Source: Flavisolibacter sp. (GTDB lineage: Bacteria > Bacteroidota > Bacteroidia > Chitinophagales > Chitinophagaceae). From it: a stretch of 47,832 nucleotides of DNA. Below, piece after piece: positions 35,955 to 43,732 of the stretch. Where the stretch lies: NCBI GenBank assembly GCA_028288675.1, contig JAQBNG010000082.1, forward strand, positions 1 to 47,832, read 5' to 3'. Both the position numbers and the translations under genes were made by a program. Each line of letters starts with the position of its first letter. Positions within the stretch are counted from its first letter, which is position 1. The notes beneath the pieces are model-generated. The model was not told the DNA's origin. It ran no database searches and saw only the letters and a list, made by a program, of their open reading frames with translations.

Positions 35955-36188
35955 CCTGGTAATTTATTGAATTAAGGGTTTTGCTTGTCCCGGTGTACTT
36001 CTGCATCGGGGAGGACCATGGCTTCAAAAACAACGTAGGTTTAGTTATCAATAGCACCCTGTGGGTAATCTGTGCACACCTTCCTCTCCTGCGCATGTTG
36101 GCCACGGTGGCCTTCCCAGAAAAGAGAAAATGATGCTGCTTTAATACTTCATCAATCAATGCATCTTTGGTGATAGCTGCCCAGGTAA
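35955..36188 (-). pseudogene. Possible degenerate gene remnant between two terminators
   Basis: The minus strand carries protein-like sequence split between frames. One frame reads LIDEVLKQHHFLFSGKATVA, an adjacent frame reads FWEGHRGQHAQERKVCTDYP then QGAIDN, a stop, and TYVVFEAMVLPDAEVHRDKQ followed by a stop. Neither frame alone makes a sensible protein. The segment is bounded by the terminator after atpH (36189-36224) and another at 35911-35954, the arrangement expected for a former one-gene unit. I do not recognise the family. Confidence 0.35.
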
Positions 36189-36226
36189 TTAAAAAAGGCC
36201 TTCTAAATAGAAAGCCTTTTTTAATT
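36189..36226 (-). terminator. Rho-independent terminator after atpH
   Basis: AAAAAAGGC-TTCT (36191-36204) and AGAA-GCCTTTTTT (36209-36222) form a stem with an internal C/A mismatch and end in a T-run on either strand. It begins 16 bp after the atpH stop and separates atpB-E-F-H from the downstream genes. Confidence 0.85.
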
Positions 36227-36241
36227 AGGATGGTATGTTTC

Positions 36242-36805
36242 TTATCTCACCTTATAAATAAAATCATTATTCTCAAACTGTCTTGAAATGTTTTTTAAAT
36301 CATAAGAGATGCTTGCGTCAATTAACTTATCGCCGGTTTGCAATACAAAGCCTCCGATAATATTGGGATCAATCACTTCTTCCAACTCAAGGTTTTGAAT
36401 ATTACCGGTTTTTTTTACCTGCTCAATAATAGCATTTCTTACCAAATCAGTTATCTGTACAGCGGTTGTAAGCTTTACTGTTTCAATACCTTTTTTTTCT
36501 TTGTATTGTTTGATGAACGAGGTAATTACTTCGGGCAGTACTGCTTCACGGGCTTTATTAATCATTAGTGATGTAAACGCTGTAGTTATCACACTGATTT
36601 TGCCTGCTGTTACAGCATCCACCGCTTTAATTTTTATATCGCTTTTGACTACGGGGCTGCGTAACAGGTTCAAAAAATCGCGACTTACATTTATTACCTG
36701 CTGCAGGTAAAGCATATCGTTATAAACCTCTTCCAACTGCCCTTTTTCAATAGCAAGGTCCAACACTGATTTAGCATACCGCGAGGCTACTCTTGGGTTC
36801 AACAT
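36242..36805 (-). CDS. atpH: F-type ATP synthase subunit delta
   Basis: Delta (OSCP-like) subunit connecting F1 to the peripheral stalk. 187 residues, the usual length, with the conserved N-terminal start VASRYAKSVLDLAIEKGQLE and the C-terminal family motif IDPNIIGGFVLQTGDKLIDASI near residue 145. Upstream on the same strand is atpF, separated by an inverted-repeat spacer; downstream comes a terminator instead of atpA. Confidence 0.95.
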   Translation of the reverse strand: MLNPRVASRYAKSVLDLAIEKGQLEEVYNDMLYLQQVINVSRDFLNLLRSPVVKSDIKIKAVDAVTAGKISVITTAFTSLMINKAREAVLPEVITSFIKQYKEKKGIETVKLTTAVQITDLVRNAIIEQVKKTGNIQNLELEEVIDPNIIGGFVLQTGDKLIDASISYDLKNISRQFENNDFIYKVR

Positions 36806-36811
36806 AAATAC

Positions 36812-36890
36812 AATTTGAAAATTTGAAAATCAGCAAATTTGAAAATGATGTCTCTTCATTTGCATATTTTCACATTTGTTAGTTTGCACA
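36812..36890. repeat. Inverted repeat of TTTGAAAA words in the atpF-atpH spacer
   Basis: The left arm is AATTTGAAAATTTGAAAATC and continues with CAGCAAATTTGAAAATGATG. The right arm, TTCATTTGCATATTTTCACA onwards, is its imperfect inverse. The element fills the 85-bp spacer between atpF and atpH. Confidence 0.7.
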
Positions 36891-37385
36891 TTAATTCAGC
36901 TTCACATCATCCACCAATCCTTTAATATGTGCTTCCTGGGCTGATTTATCAGCTAATTCTCTACGTAAAACTTTCTCTGTTACTTCTACAACTAATTTAC
37001 CTACCTGGTTTTTTACTTCAGTAATTGCAGCCATCTTTTGCGCATTAATTTGCTGCTGCGATTCGATGATAATTTTATTAGCTTCAATCTTAGCCTGCTC
37101 TTTTGCTTCAGCCACAATTTTGTCTTTTGTATCACGGGCTTCTTTCAGCATGATGCTTCTTTCTTCACGGGCCCTGGCCATCAACTCTTCATTTTCATTT
37201 TTAAGTTGCGCCATTTCACGCTGCACCCGTTCAGCAGTTTCCAATGAATCGGCAATAGATTTTTCCCTTTTATCCAAAGAGGCTAAAATGGGCTTCCACG
37301 CATATTTCTTCAATACAATAAACACAATCAAAAAAGCCAGCAAGGTCCAAAACAGTAAACCTAATTCAGGTGTTAGTAATCTCAT
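36891..37385 (-). CDS. atpF: F-type ATP synthase subunit b
   Basis: Peripheral stalk subunit. 164 residues: one N-terminal membrane helix (ELGLLFWTLLAFLIVFIVLK, about 7-26) then a long charged coiled coil (KREKSIADSLETAERVQREM onward) to the C-terminus, the classical b-subunit layout. The start codon lies 6-8 bp from the edge of the inverted repeat 37392-37520, leaving the leader to the repeat. Confidence 0.95.
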   Translation of the reverse strand: MRLLTPELGLLFWTLLAFLIVFIVLKKYAWKPILASLDKREKSIADSLETAERVQREMAQLKNENEELMARAREERSIMLKEARDTKDKIVAEAKEQAKIEANKIIIESQQQINAQKMAAITEVKNQVGKLVVEVTEKVLRRELADKSAQEAHIKGLVDDVKLN

Positions 37386-37391
37386 ATCAAA

Positions 37392-37520
37392 TACCCCAAA
37401 CCCCTAAAGGGGCTTTAAAGTCTGATGGGGTCAAACAGACTTTTATGATTGAACAACTTGTTATCGTAAAGAACTCATAGTTGAATGATTGCTTTCAAAG
37501 CCCCTTGAGGGGTTTGGGGT
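37392..37520. repeat. Inverted repeat CCCCAAACCCCTAAAGGGGC in the atpE-atpF spacer
   Basis: The left arm (37392-37421) is TACCCCAAACCCCTAAAGGG followed by GCTTTAAAG. The right arm (37490-37520) read on the minus strand is TTACCCCAAACCCCTCAAGG followed by GGCTTTGAAAG. A second inverted pair near the centre, ATTGAACAACT (37448) with AGTTGAATGAT (37479), extends the fold. Confidence 0.85.
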
Positions 37521-37563
37521 AAACTGCACCCTCCGCCCTGTGCTTTGGATGCAGTTTATTTTT

Positions 37564-37839
<276 letters not shown>

Positions 37840-37869
37840 TTATAATGGTTAAAAAAAGACAATTCCATT

Positions 37870-37940
37870 GCAGATTTACGATTGGTGATTTCAGATTTTG
37901 GCTTTACTCATACTTCTGAAATCCGCAACCTAAAATCTTA
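37870..37940. repeat. Inverted repeat of GATTTACGATT/GATTTCAGATT words in the atpB-atpE spacer
   Basis: The left arm (37871-37899) is AGATTTACGATTGGTGATTT followed by CAGATTTT. The right arm (37912-37940) read on the minus strand is TAAGATTTTAGGTTGCGGAT followed by TTCAGAAGT. The outer end overlaps the atpB stop codon. Confidence 0.75.
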
Positions 37941-39179
37941 AATAATCACCGGCTCTGTTGGCGCCAGGTTGTGGTTATCGCCGTGATGGCCCTCTTCCGT
38001 AGCCTGCCCGATAAATACAGCCGTAAGGTTTGTAAAGATGAAGGCCTGGATAAAAGCTACCAGCACTTCTATCACATATATAAATACAGCAAAAGCAATG
38101 GATATTGGCGAGAAACCAATTCCTACTCCGGTACTCATATTTCCGAAAATAAAAATCAATGATATTAAACAGATAATAATAATGTGCCCTGCAAGCATGT
38201 TGGCAAACAAACGGATGATCAAGGCGAAAGGCTTTGTAAAAATGGAAAGTATCTCCACCGGGATCAAAATCAGTTTAATGCCGTGCGGTACCGGCGGCCA
38301 AAAAATATGCCCCCAGTAATGTTTACTACCGCTGAATGCAATGACCAGAAACGAAACCAGGCCTAATACTACCGTAAAGGCAATATTACCGGTAACGTTT
38401 GCTGACCCGGGCAACAAACCGACAATATTATTGATCAAGATAAAAAAGAAGATGGTTAACAACAGCGGCATATAGCGTTTGTACTTATGGCCGATGTTTG
38501 GTTTTGCCACATCATCGCGTACAAACTGAATTACCGGTTCGATAGCATTTTGCCAGCCTTTTGGTGCCGATGTAACTCCCTGGCCAGCGCGGTAACGTTT
38601 TGCTATTGAAAGCATCAACCAAACAAGGACAATTAAAGCCAGGAACATTTGCACCACATTGCGTGTAATAGATAAATCATACACTTTTATATTTGGCAAA
38701 GGCCGTCCTGCATTATCAACTGCCACGATTTGCTCGTCGCTCAAGAGGCGGATTTCATTATCCTGCATGCCGCCTTCTTTTAAAAACTCGCGGTAATGCT
38801 GGCTTACAATACGGTAACCGTTGTACGTTTCTTCGCCATGATGAAATTTACCGGAGCTAAACATGCTCCAGCCACGACCCGGTTCAAATAAAATAACGGG
38901 TAAAGGAATGGTGGCGTGGTGCTGTTCACCATCACCGCCTTTGTAAGAAAAGAAATGAAACTGGTGGGCATCCATTACGTGACCAAAGATGACCTCGTTG
39001 GCATCAAACTTTTTATTCTCATGCCCTTCGCCGCCTTTTTCATCTGAGGCCTGCGGCACTTTGTCTTCTTTTTGTAAATGCTCATCACCTTTATCCTGGG
39101 CAAAAGAAATAGTAGAAGAAAATAGCAATAGTAAGCTGAAAGCCGCTACTGATAAGGATTTGATTCGCCTGAATGCCAT
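37938..39179 (-). CDS. atpB: F-type ATP synthase subunit a, with N-terminal periplasmic extension
   Basis: Stator subunit with the half-channels for ions. The start chosen is the ATG at 39179 (413 residues), just after a promoter element; a longer frame would cross that promoter. It begins with a signal peptide (SVAAFSLLLLFSSTISFAQ), then a Bacteroidota-type periplasmic region (about 20-170) rich in His (HVMDAHQFHFFSYKG; GEQHHAT; FHHGEE), and then five or so membrane helices. The essential Arg is in LIIRLFANMLAGHIIII near residue 312. Order atpB-E-F-H follows on the same strand. No atpI/atpZ-like gene is seen upstream. Confidence 0.95.
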   Translation of the reverse strand: MAFRRIKSLSVAAFSLLLLFSSTISFAQDKGDEHLQKEDKVPQASDEKGGEGHENKKFDANEVIFGHVMDAHQFHFFSYKGGDGEQHHATIPLPVILFEPGRGWSMFSSGKFHHGEETYNGYRIVSQHYREFLKEGGMQDNEIRLLSDEQIVAVDNAGRPLPNIKVYDLSITRNVVQMFLALIVLVWLMLSIAKRYRAGQGVTSAPKGWQNAIEPVIQFVRDDVAKPNIGHKYKRYMPLLLTIFFFILINNIVGLLPGSANVTGNIAFTVVLGLVSFLVIAFSGSKHYWGHIFWPPVPHGIKLILIPVEILSIFTKPFALIIRLFANMLAGHIIIICLISLIFIFGNMSTGVGIGFSPISIAFAVFIYVIEVLVAFIQAFIFTNLTAVFIGQATEEGHHGDNHNLAPTEPVII

Positions 39180-39200
39180 CACGTTTTCTGAAATTTGCGG

Positions 39201-39208
39201 CAAAGATA
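39201..39208 (-). promoter_or_regulatory. Candidate -7 element of the atpB-E-F-H operon
   Basis: The minus strand reads TATCTTTG, an exact TAnnTTTG match, 21 bp upstream of the ATG at 39179, behind the terminator at 39252. It supports the shorter atpB start. Confidence 0.55.
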
Positions 39209-39245
39209 AGGGTGAGAGCCGAAAAAGAAAGCAGATCTCACGGAT

Positions 39246-39271
39246 TAAAAAAGCCACACTATTGTGTGGCT
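39246..39271 (-). terminator. Rho-independent terminator of the 39313-40983 lipoprotein gene
   Basis: AGCCACAC (39252-39259) pairs with GTGTGGCT (39264-39271) around a 4-nt loop. On the minus strand TTTTTTAA follows. It insulates the ATP synthase operon from its upstream neighbour. Confidence 0.88.
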
Positions 39272-39312
39272 TGTGCTAAAATTACAACACTATATTTTTT
39301 CTTGATTGTGCT

Positions 39313-40983
39313 TTAGTTTACTTTCCAATAACGGATATTTTCCTCGTATATATTGATGGGATCAGCATCTTCTCTATACTTCACCTGGCCTATACCCTTA
39401 GCATAATAAGTTTTAATTGGATCACTTACATCTACAAACAGGCCTCCGATGTTCGCTTGCAACACGGAAGTTATTTGGTAGACATTAGTAATTGTTCCAC
39501 CCGTTGCCGAGGTTAATGTAGCATTGTTATTATCACAGGTGAACTTAAACCTTAAGGTGGAAGGGCCACTATAACCTGTAATGTTTAATGTTACCGGGTA
39601 TTCGGTACTATTCCATGTTTGACCGGTAGTTAGTGTATTTCGTAGAAAGTTTATGTCTAGTGCTGCTGTATTTGTAAAGATCGCTTGGGGTCCAAAGCCA
39701 GCCGTATCAATCCCTTCATAATAATAGCCCGTGGAAGCGTCTTTTCGGTAAAAATATTCAGCAAATGCGCCACCTTGTGCAGCGGAAGACCACTCAAAAC
39801 GCTGGTAACCCATGCCGCCAACTGTTGTCGGACCTGTCACCTTCATAATTAAAGTGTCGGAAGATGGGGATGCACCAGTATAGTTGTAACTCCACCAGTT
39901 GTTTGTCGTTAGCGGGAAATAATCAGTATTAATAACAGGCGTTCCGGCGACTACCGTTACTGAAAATGTACAAGTAGTACCATCATCATAATTAACCGTG
40001 AAGGTATTTGTGCCAGCAGCGGTTGGTGTGCCAACTGCGTTTAATGTAATGGTATTAGATCCTGCCGTGGCTGCATAAGGTGACGGGCTCGTAGTAAAAC
40101 TGTAGCCGTTTGTAGTTCCTGTTGTTACCGTATAGTTGCCGGCAGCAGAGTAAGTATGCGTAAGCACAACTTTATTCGTAGCAGACAATGCCGTTCCTGT
40201 GGTATAAGTTCCCTGGGCAGTAATGCCGCAAGGGCTCGGCACCGTGGCGAGTACTGTTACCTGGAAAGCGCAGGTTAAGGTTCCCGCTGTTACTGTAAAA
40301 TTATCTATTTGCGCAGCTACCGGCTTACCGGTTCCCTGTAAAAAAACGGTTTGAACACCTGTTGTACTAAAGGTTCCTGTAGCTGAAAACGAGTAGCCGT
40401 TTAAAGTATTGGTAGCGATGGTATAAGTACCGGTAGCAGTTACGTTTACCTGAACCCCTACCCTGTTAGTACTATTTAAAGCAGTGTCCTTAATATAGTT
40501 TCCCTGCCGGTCGAAAGCTGTACAACCTGTGGGCGAAACCACCAAAGTAAAAGTTGCCGGACTGCCTGAACTGCCAGCCGGAGATACGGTTATTGCAATT
40601 TCGCAGAAGCTTGAATCAAACAAAACTGTAAAATTATTTACACCTGCTGCAGTTGGTGTACCACTTCCTTTTAAACGAACGGTGTTTGTTCCAGCAGCTG
40701 AAAATGTACCCGTTGCTTTAAAGGAGTAGCCGTTTAAGGTATCGGTAGCAACAGTATAAGGGCCAGGTGTTAGAACATCCACAGTCACCTCAATAAAGTT
40801 ACTGTCAGCAAATGCTTTACCAGCAATATAAGTTCCGGCAACTGTTTTAGGCAGGCAATCACCGCCATCACCCTGAAGAGAACCTTTTGCAGGTACTCCA
40901 AATTCAACGCTTACCTCTTTCTGGCAGGAGTTAAAGAGAGTAAGAAGAAACAAACTCAAAAAGCCGGTTAGCAGGTATCTCAT
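39313..40983 (-). CDS. Lipoprotein with three tandem Cys-bounded beta-domain repeats
   Basis: 556 residues. The lipoprotein signal (LLTGFLSLFLLTLFNSCQKE) has its Cys near 20. Three tandem repeats of about 90 residues follow (about 42-132, 153-248, 251-348). Each begins with a Cys, contains a GxYxxGxAL-like stretch, then TVATDTLNGYSFKATGTFS, TIATNTLNGYSFSATGTFST or TVTTGTTNGYSFTTSPSPYA, and closes with a second Cys (SSFCEIAITV, LTCAFQVTV, TTCTFSVTV), probably one disulfide per domain. The C-terminal 190 residues (TDYFPLTTNNWWSYNYTGAS onward) are a different beta domain. Surface-attached adhesin-like or binding function is plausible but not established. No T9SS domain. Confidence 0.85.
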   Translation of the reverse strand: MRYLLTGFLSLFLLTLFNSCQKEVSVEFGVPAKGSLQGDGGDCLPKTVAGTYIAGKAFADSNFIEVTVDVLTPGPYTVATDTLNGYSFKATGTFSAAGTNTVRLKGSGTPTAAGVNNFTVLFDSSFCEIAITVSPAGSSGSPATFTLVVSPTGCTAFDRQGNYIKDTALNSTNRVGVQVNVTATGTYTIATNTLNGYSFSATGTFSTTGVQTVFLQGTGKPVAAQIDNFTVTAGTLTCAFQVTVLATVPSPCGITAQGTYTTGTALSATNKVVLTHTYSAAGNYTVTTGTTNGYSFTTSPSPYAATAGSNTITLNAVGTPTAAGTNTFTVNYDDGTTCTFSVTVVAGTPVINTDYFPLTTNNWWSYNYTGASPSSDTLIMKVTGPTTVGGMGYQRFEWSSAAQGGAFAEYFYRKDASTGYYYEGIDTAGFGPQAIFTNTAALDINFLRNTLTTGQTWNSTEYPVTLNITGYSGPSTLRFKFTCDNNNATLTSATGGTITNVYQITSVLQANIGGLFVDVSDPIKTYYAKGIGQVKYREDADPINIYEENIRYWKVN

Positions 40984-41095
40984 ATCAGTTGCGAATTTTA
41001 GCTAAACTAACGGTTTTTTTGATTGCGGTATTGCCTTTGTAATTGAAATAAAACAGAAGAAGCAGGAATAAAAAATTTGATAACCATAAAGATAT

Positions 41096-41590
41096 TTAGC
41101 TTTCTGTAGCTGATTCTTCTTCCTCGCGGAGTTTTTTTATTTTTTCGAGATAGATAACATCGAGTTGGTCCTTTGGGCGGCCCACGGCTTTTTTATTGGC
41201 AATGAGATGATTGATGTGGAGAACGGAGACCTGCACTCCATTAACATCGCAGCTTTTTGCAAGCCTTAAACACTCGTCAAAAGAAACATCTACTCCTTTC
41301 ATTGATGTCATAATATCCAAACGGACACCATTATTTAACGGGAAGTCTATCCAGCCAGGAACAAATTGAATTCTTTCAAATCCTTCAAAATCTATCTTGC
41401 TATAAGCTTTATATGCTTGGCGAAGGCTTTTCCGGTTATTTGGCGTATCCTCAATGTACAAATCCATATCTCCTGTAAAACGCTGATAACCGTGAAGATT
41501 AGTAGCAAACCCTCCTACCAGAATATATTTTACACCATACTGATTCAGTTGTTGCCATAGTTCAATAAAACTATCATCAAATAAATCCAT
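41096..41590 (-). CDS. Nucleotidyltransferase (DUF6036/AbiEii-like), probable toxin-antitoxin partner
   Basis: 164 residues with a polymerase-beta-type nucleotidyltransferase core: GGFATNLHGYQRFTGDMDLY near residue 27, giving the GG motif and the DxD pair, and a third acidic candidate in GVRLDIMTS near residue 90. Such minimal nucleotidyltransferases occur as toxins or antitoxins in two-gene cassettes. A 65-residue gene ends 5 bp upstream on the same strand, and both follow the ABC exporter gene. Which of the two would be the toxin is not clear from sequence. Confidence 0.8.
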   Translation of the reverse strand: MDLFDDSFIELWQQLNQYGVKYILVGGFATNLHGYQRFTGDMDLYIEDTPNNRKSLRQAYKAYSKIDFEGFERIQFVPGWIDFPLNNGVRLDIMTSMKGVDVSFDECLRLAKSCDVNGVQVSVLHINHLIANKKAVGRPKDQLDVIYLEKIKKLREEEESATES

Positions 41591-41595
41591 TTATT

Positions 41596-41793
41596 TTATT
41601 TGTCAATGAATTTTGCCTTGCTCATTACTTGACCCATTTTCATTAAATTCATCAGGAAAAAAAATTTTTCTTCATCGGTTCTTTTAAGCGCTTCTTTTAA
41701 ATAGGCAAGCTCCTGATCTTCACTTGATGAATAAAATCTTATTCCTGCTTCCTCTGCTTTTTGAACATCTATATTTTGAGGATAATTTTTCAT
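41596..41793 (-). CDS. Small hypothetical protein paired with the nucleotidyltransferase
   Basis: 65 residues, charged and mostly helical in appearance (EDQELAYLKEALKRTDEEKF, then FFLMNLMKMGQVMSKAK). I do not recognise a family. The gene is 15 bp after the ABC exporter stop and 5 bp before the nucleotidyltransferase start, so it is almost certainly co-transcribed and likely works with the latter. Confidence 0.7.
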   Translation of the reverse strand: MKNYPQNIDVQKAEEAGIRFYSSSEDQELAYLKEALKRTDEEKFFFLMNLMKMGQVMSKAKFIDK

Positions 41794-41808
41794 TGTTTTC
41801 AGAAGAGA

Positions 41809-43608
41809 TTATATAAGTGCTGGCGGTTTCTTTTCAAATTGCATCTGGTGCAATTTACTGTAAAAGCCACCCTTCGCCAATAGCTCCAAATGGGTACCGG
41901 CTTCCTTTACCTCGCCTTTATCCAGCACAATAATTTTGTCGGCCCTTTGTATGGTTGATAAGCGATGGGCAATAACAATAGAGGTTCTGCCGGAGATTAA
42001 TTTATCAATAGCACCTTCGATCAGCAATTCGCTTTCCGTATCTATGGATGATGTGGCTTCGTCAAGAATTAGTATTGACGGATTATAAAGCAAAGCCCTG
42101 ATAAAAGAAAGCAACTGCCGCTGGCCTAACGATAGTGTGGCGCCCCGTTCCATTACATTGTAATCGTAACCGTCCGGCAACTGCATAATAAATTCGTGCA
42201 TCCCAATCAATTTTGCCGCTTCTACCACTTTTTCCCTTGGTATCAATGGATTCATCAACGTAATATTATCCAGCACAGAACCGGGAAAAAGAAATACATC
42301 CTGTAACACAACACCAATATTCCGCCGTAAGGTTTCTATTTCAAAATCATCAATAGAAACATCATCCACTTTTATTTGACCACGGTTAATTTGATAGAGC
42401 CTGTTGAGCAAAGAAATGATGGTGGTTTTACCACTACCTGTATGGCCAACTATGGCTACTGTTTGTCCGGGCTTCACTAAGAATGAAACATCTTTCAGAA
42501 CATAATGATCTTCGGCATAACCAAACCAAACGTGGTCAAATTCAATCTTACCCTTCATCTCTTCAGGGGCATAGGCATCTTTCACCGAAGGCGGCAAAAC
42601 ATCATCGTTATCCAAAACTTTAAATACCCGTTCACTGGCGATCATGCCCATTTGCAGCACATTAAACTTGTCGGCTATTACCCGCAATGGACGAAAAATT
42701 AAATTGAGGTAAAGAATGAAGGCAGTTACTTTTCCATACTGGCTTTCATCTAACAGCAGCGCTTCTTTTGCAGTCCAGTAAACAACAATACCCATTGAAA
42801 GAGCCAATACAATTTCTACCAGCGGAAAAAAAACAGAGTAGGCAAAAATGGCTTTCACATTGGCATTACGGTGATCTTTATTAATGGCATCAAACTTCTG
42901 ACCCTCCCGCTGTTCAGCCGCAAAAGCCTGCACAATGTACATGCCTGTAATATGCTCCTGCACAAAAGCATTTAGGCTGGAAACCGCATTGCGCACCCGG
43001 TGAAACGATTTGTTGACGCTTTCTTTAAAATAGTAAGTAGCAACAATGATGATAGGAAAAGGAATAAGGCAAATCAAAGTAAGCCGCCAATCGGTGTAAA
43101 GCATAACGCCCAATACACAAAAAATAGAAAGAAGGTCAGCGATAATCGGAATTAAGCCATCAGAAAAAATATCGTTAATACGTTCTATATCATCAACTGT
43201 TCTTGTAGTTAAGGTTCCAATAGGTGTACGGTCAAACTGGCGTAGGTTTAAACGAAGCACCTTGCCAAACACTTTTACCCGCATGTCCTTAACTACCGCT
43301 TGCCCGAGCCATGAGGTTGTATAGGAGAAATAAAAACGCAAAGCCGTTTCAAGAATAGTAAAGCCTATCTGGAAGACCGTTATCCAAATGAGGGCTTCAA
43401 TAGCATTATCTATAAATGTCCGATCGGCTTTTGCTATGTATTTATCAACTGTATATTGAATTAAAAACGGACGCACCGGCGTAAAGGCAGCCAACACAAC
43501 CGCCAATACAATTGAACCTGCAAACCGCTTTTTATAGGGTCTTGTAAAAAGCAGTACCCGTTTTAAAAGGCTTATATCGAAGAAAGATTTTTTAGTAGAA
43601 GTGCTCAA
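41809..43608 (-). CDS. ABC exporter, fused membrane and ATPase domains
   Basis: 599-residue half-transporter of the ABCB/MsbA-like type, working as a dimer. Six membrane helices lie within residues about 20-320 (ending near VTAFILYLNLIFRPL). The ATPase domain (about 350-590) has Walker A GHTGSGKTTI near 389, signature LSLGQRQ near 493 (L for the second G of LSGGQ), Walker B ILILDEATS near 514 and the H-loop in VIAHRLST near 545. Substrate, lipid or drug, cannot be told. A promoter element at 43720 and an inverted repeat at 43618-43706 form its leader. Confidence 0.92.
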   Translation of the reverse strand: MSTSTKKSFFDISLLKRVLLFTRPYKKRFAGSIVLAVVLAAFTPVRPFLIQYTVDKYIAKADRTFIDNAIEALIWITVFQIGFTILETALRFYFSYTTSWLGQAVVKDMRVKVFGKVLRLNLRQFDRTPIGTLTTRTVDDIERINDIFSDGLIPIIADLLSIFCVLGVMLYTDWRLTLICLIPFPIIIVATYYFKESVNKSFHRVRNAVSSLNAFVQEHITGMYIVQAFAAEQREGQKFDAINKDHRNANVKAIFAYSVFFPLVEIVLALSMGIVVYWTAKEALLLDESQYGKVTAFILYLNLIFRPLRVIADKFNVLQMGMIASERVFKVLDNDDVLPPSVKDAYAPEEMKGKIEFDHVWFGYAEDHYVLKDVSFLVKPGQTVAIVGHTGSGKTTIISLLNRLYQINRGQIKVDDVSIDDFEIETLRRNIGVVLQDVFLFPGSVLDNITLMNPLIPREKVVEAAKLIGMHEFIMQLPDGYDYNVMERGATLSLGQRQLLSFIRALLYNPSILILDEATSSIDTESELLIEGAIDKLISGRTSIVIAHRLSTIQRADKIIVLDKGEVKEAGTHLELLAKGGFYSKLHQMQFEKKPPALI

Positions 43609-43617
43609 GAGAAAACG

Positions 43618-43706
43618 TTTACAGGTTCACGGGTTTACCCGTTCACATGAGGAGTTTCAAAGTAGCACGCTAACTTGTAAACCCGTGAACCAGTGAACTT
43701 GTAAAC
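43618..43706. repeat. Inverted repeat of GTTCACGGGTTTAC words in the ABC exporter leader
   Basis: The left arm (43618-43646) is TTTACAGGTTCACGGGTTTA followed by CCCGTTCAC. The right arm (43674-43706) read on the minus strand contains GTTCACTGGTTCACGGGTTT. It lies between the caspase-like gene stop (43733) and the exporter start (43608), downstream of the candidate promoter, so it would be transcribed as a large hairpin in the 5' leader. Confidence 0.8.
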
Positions 43707-43719
43707 TATTTACAGAGCG

Positions 43720-43727
43720 CAAATGTA
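43720..43727 (-). promoter_or_regulatory. Candidate -7 element of the ABC exporter gene
   Basis: The minus strand reads TACATTTG, an exact TAnnTTTG match, about 112 bp upstream of the exporter start. The predicted leader would contain the inverted repeat at 43618-43706. Confidence 0.4.
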
Positions 43728-43732
43728 CACGC

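Noticed and set aside
35881-36159. 92-codon minus-strand frame as an intact gene
   Set aside because: Its C-terminal third is encoded by the terminator hairpin and the better protein-like sequence lies in another frame; treated as a remnant.
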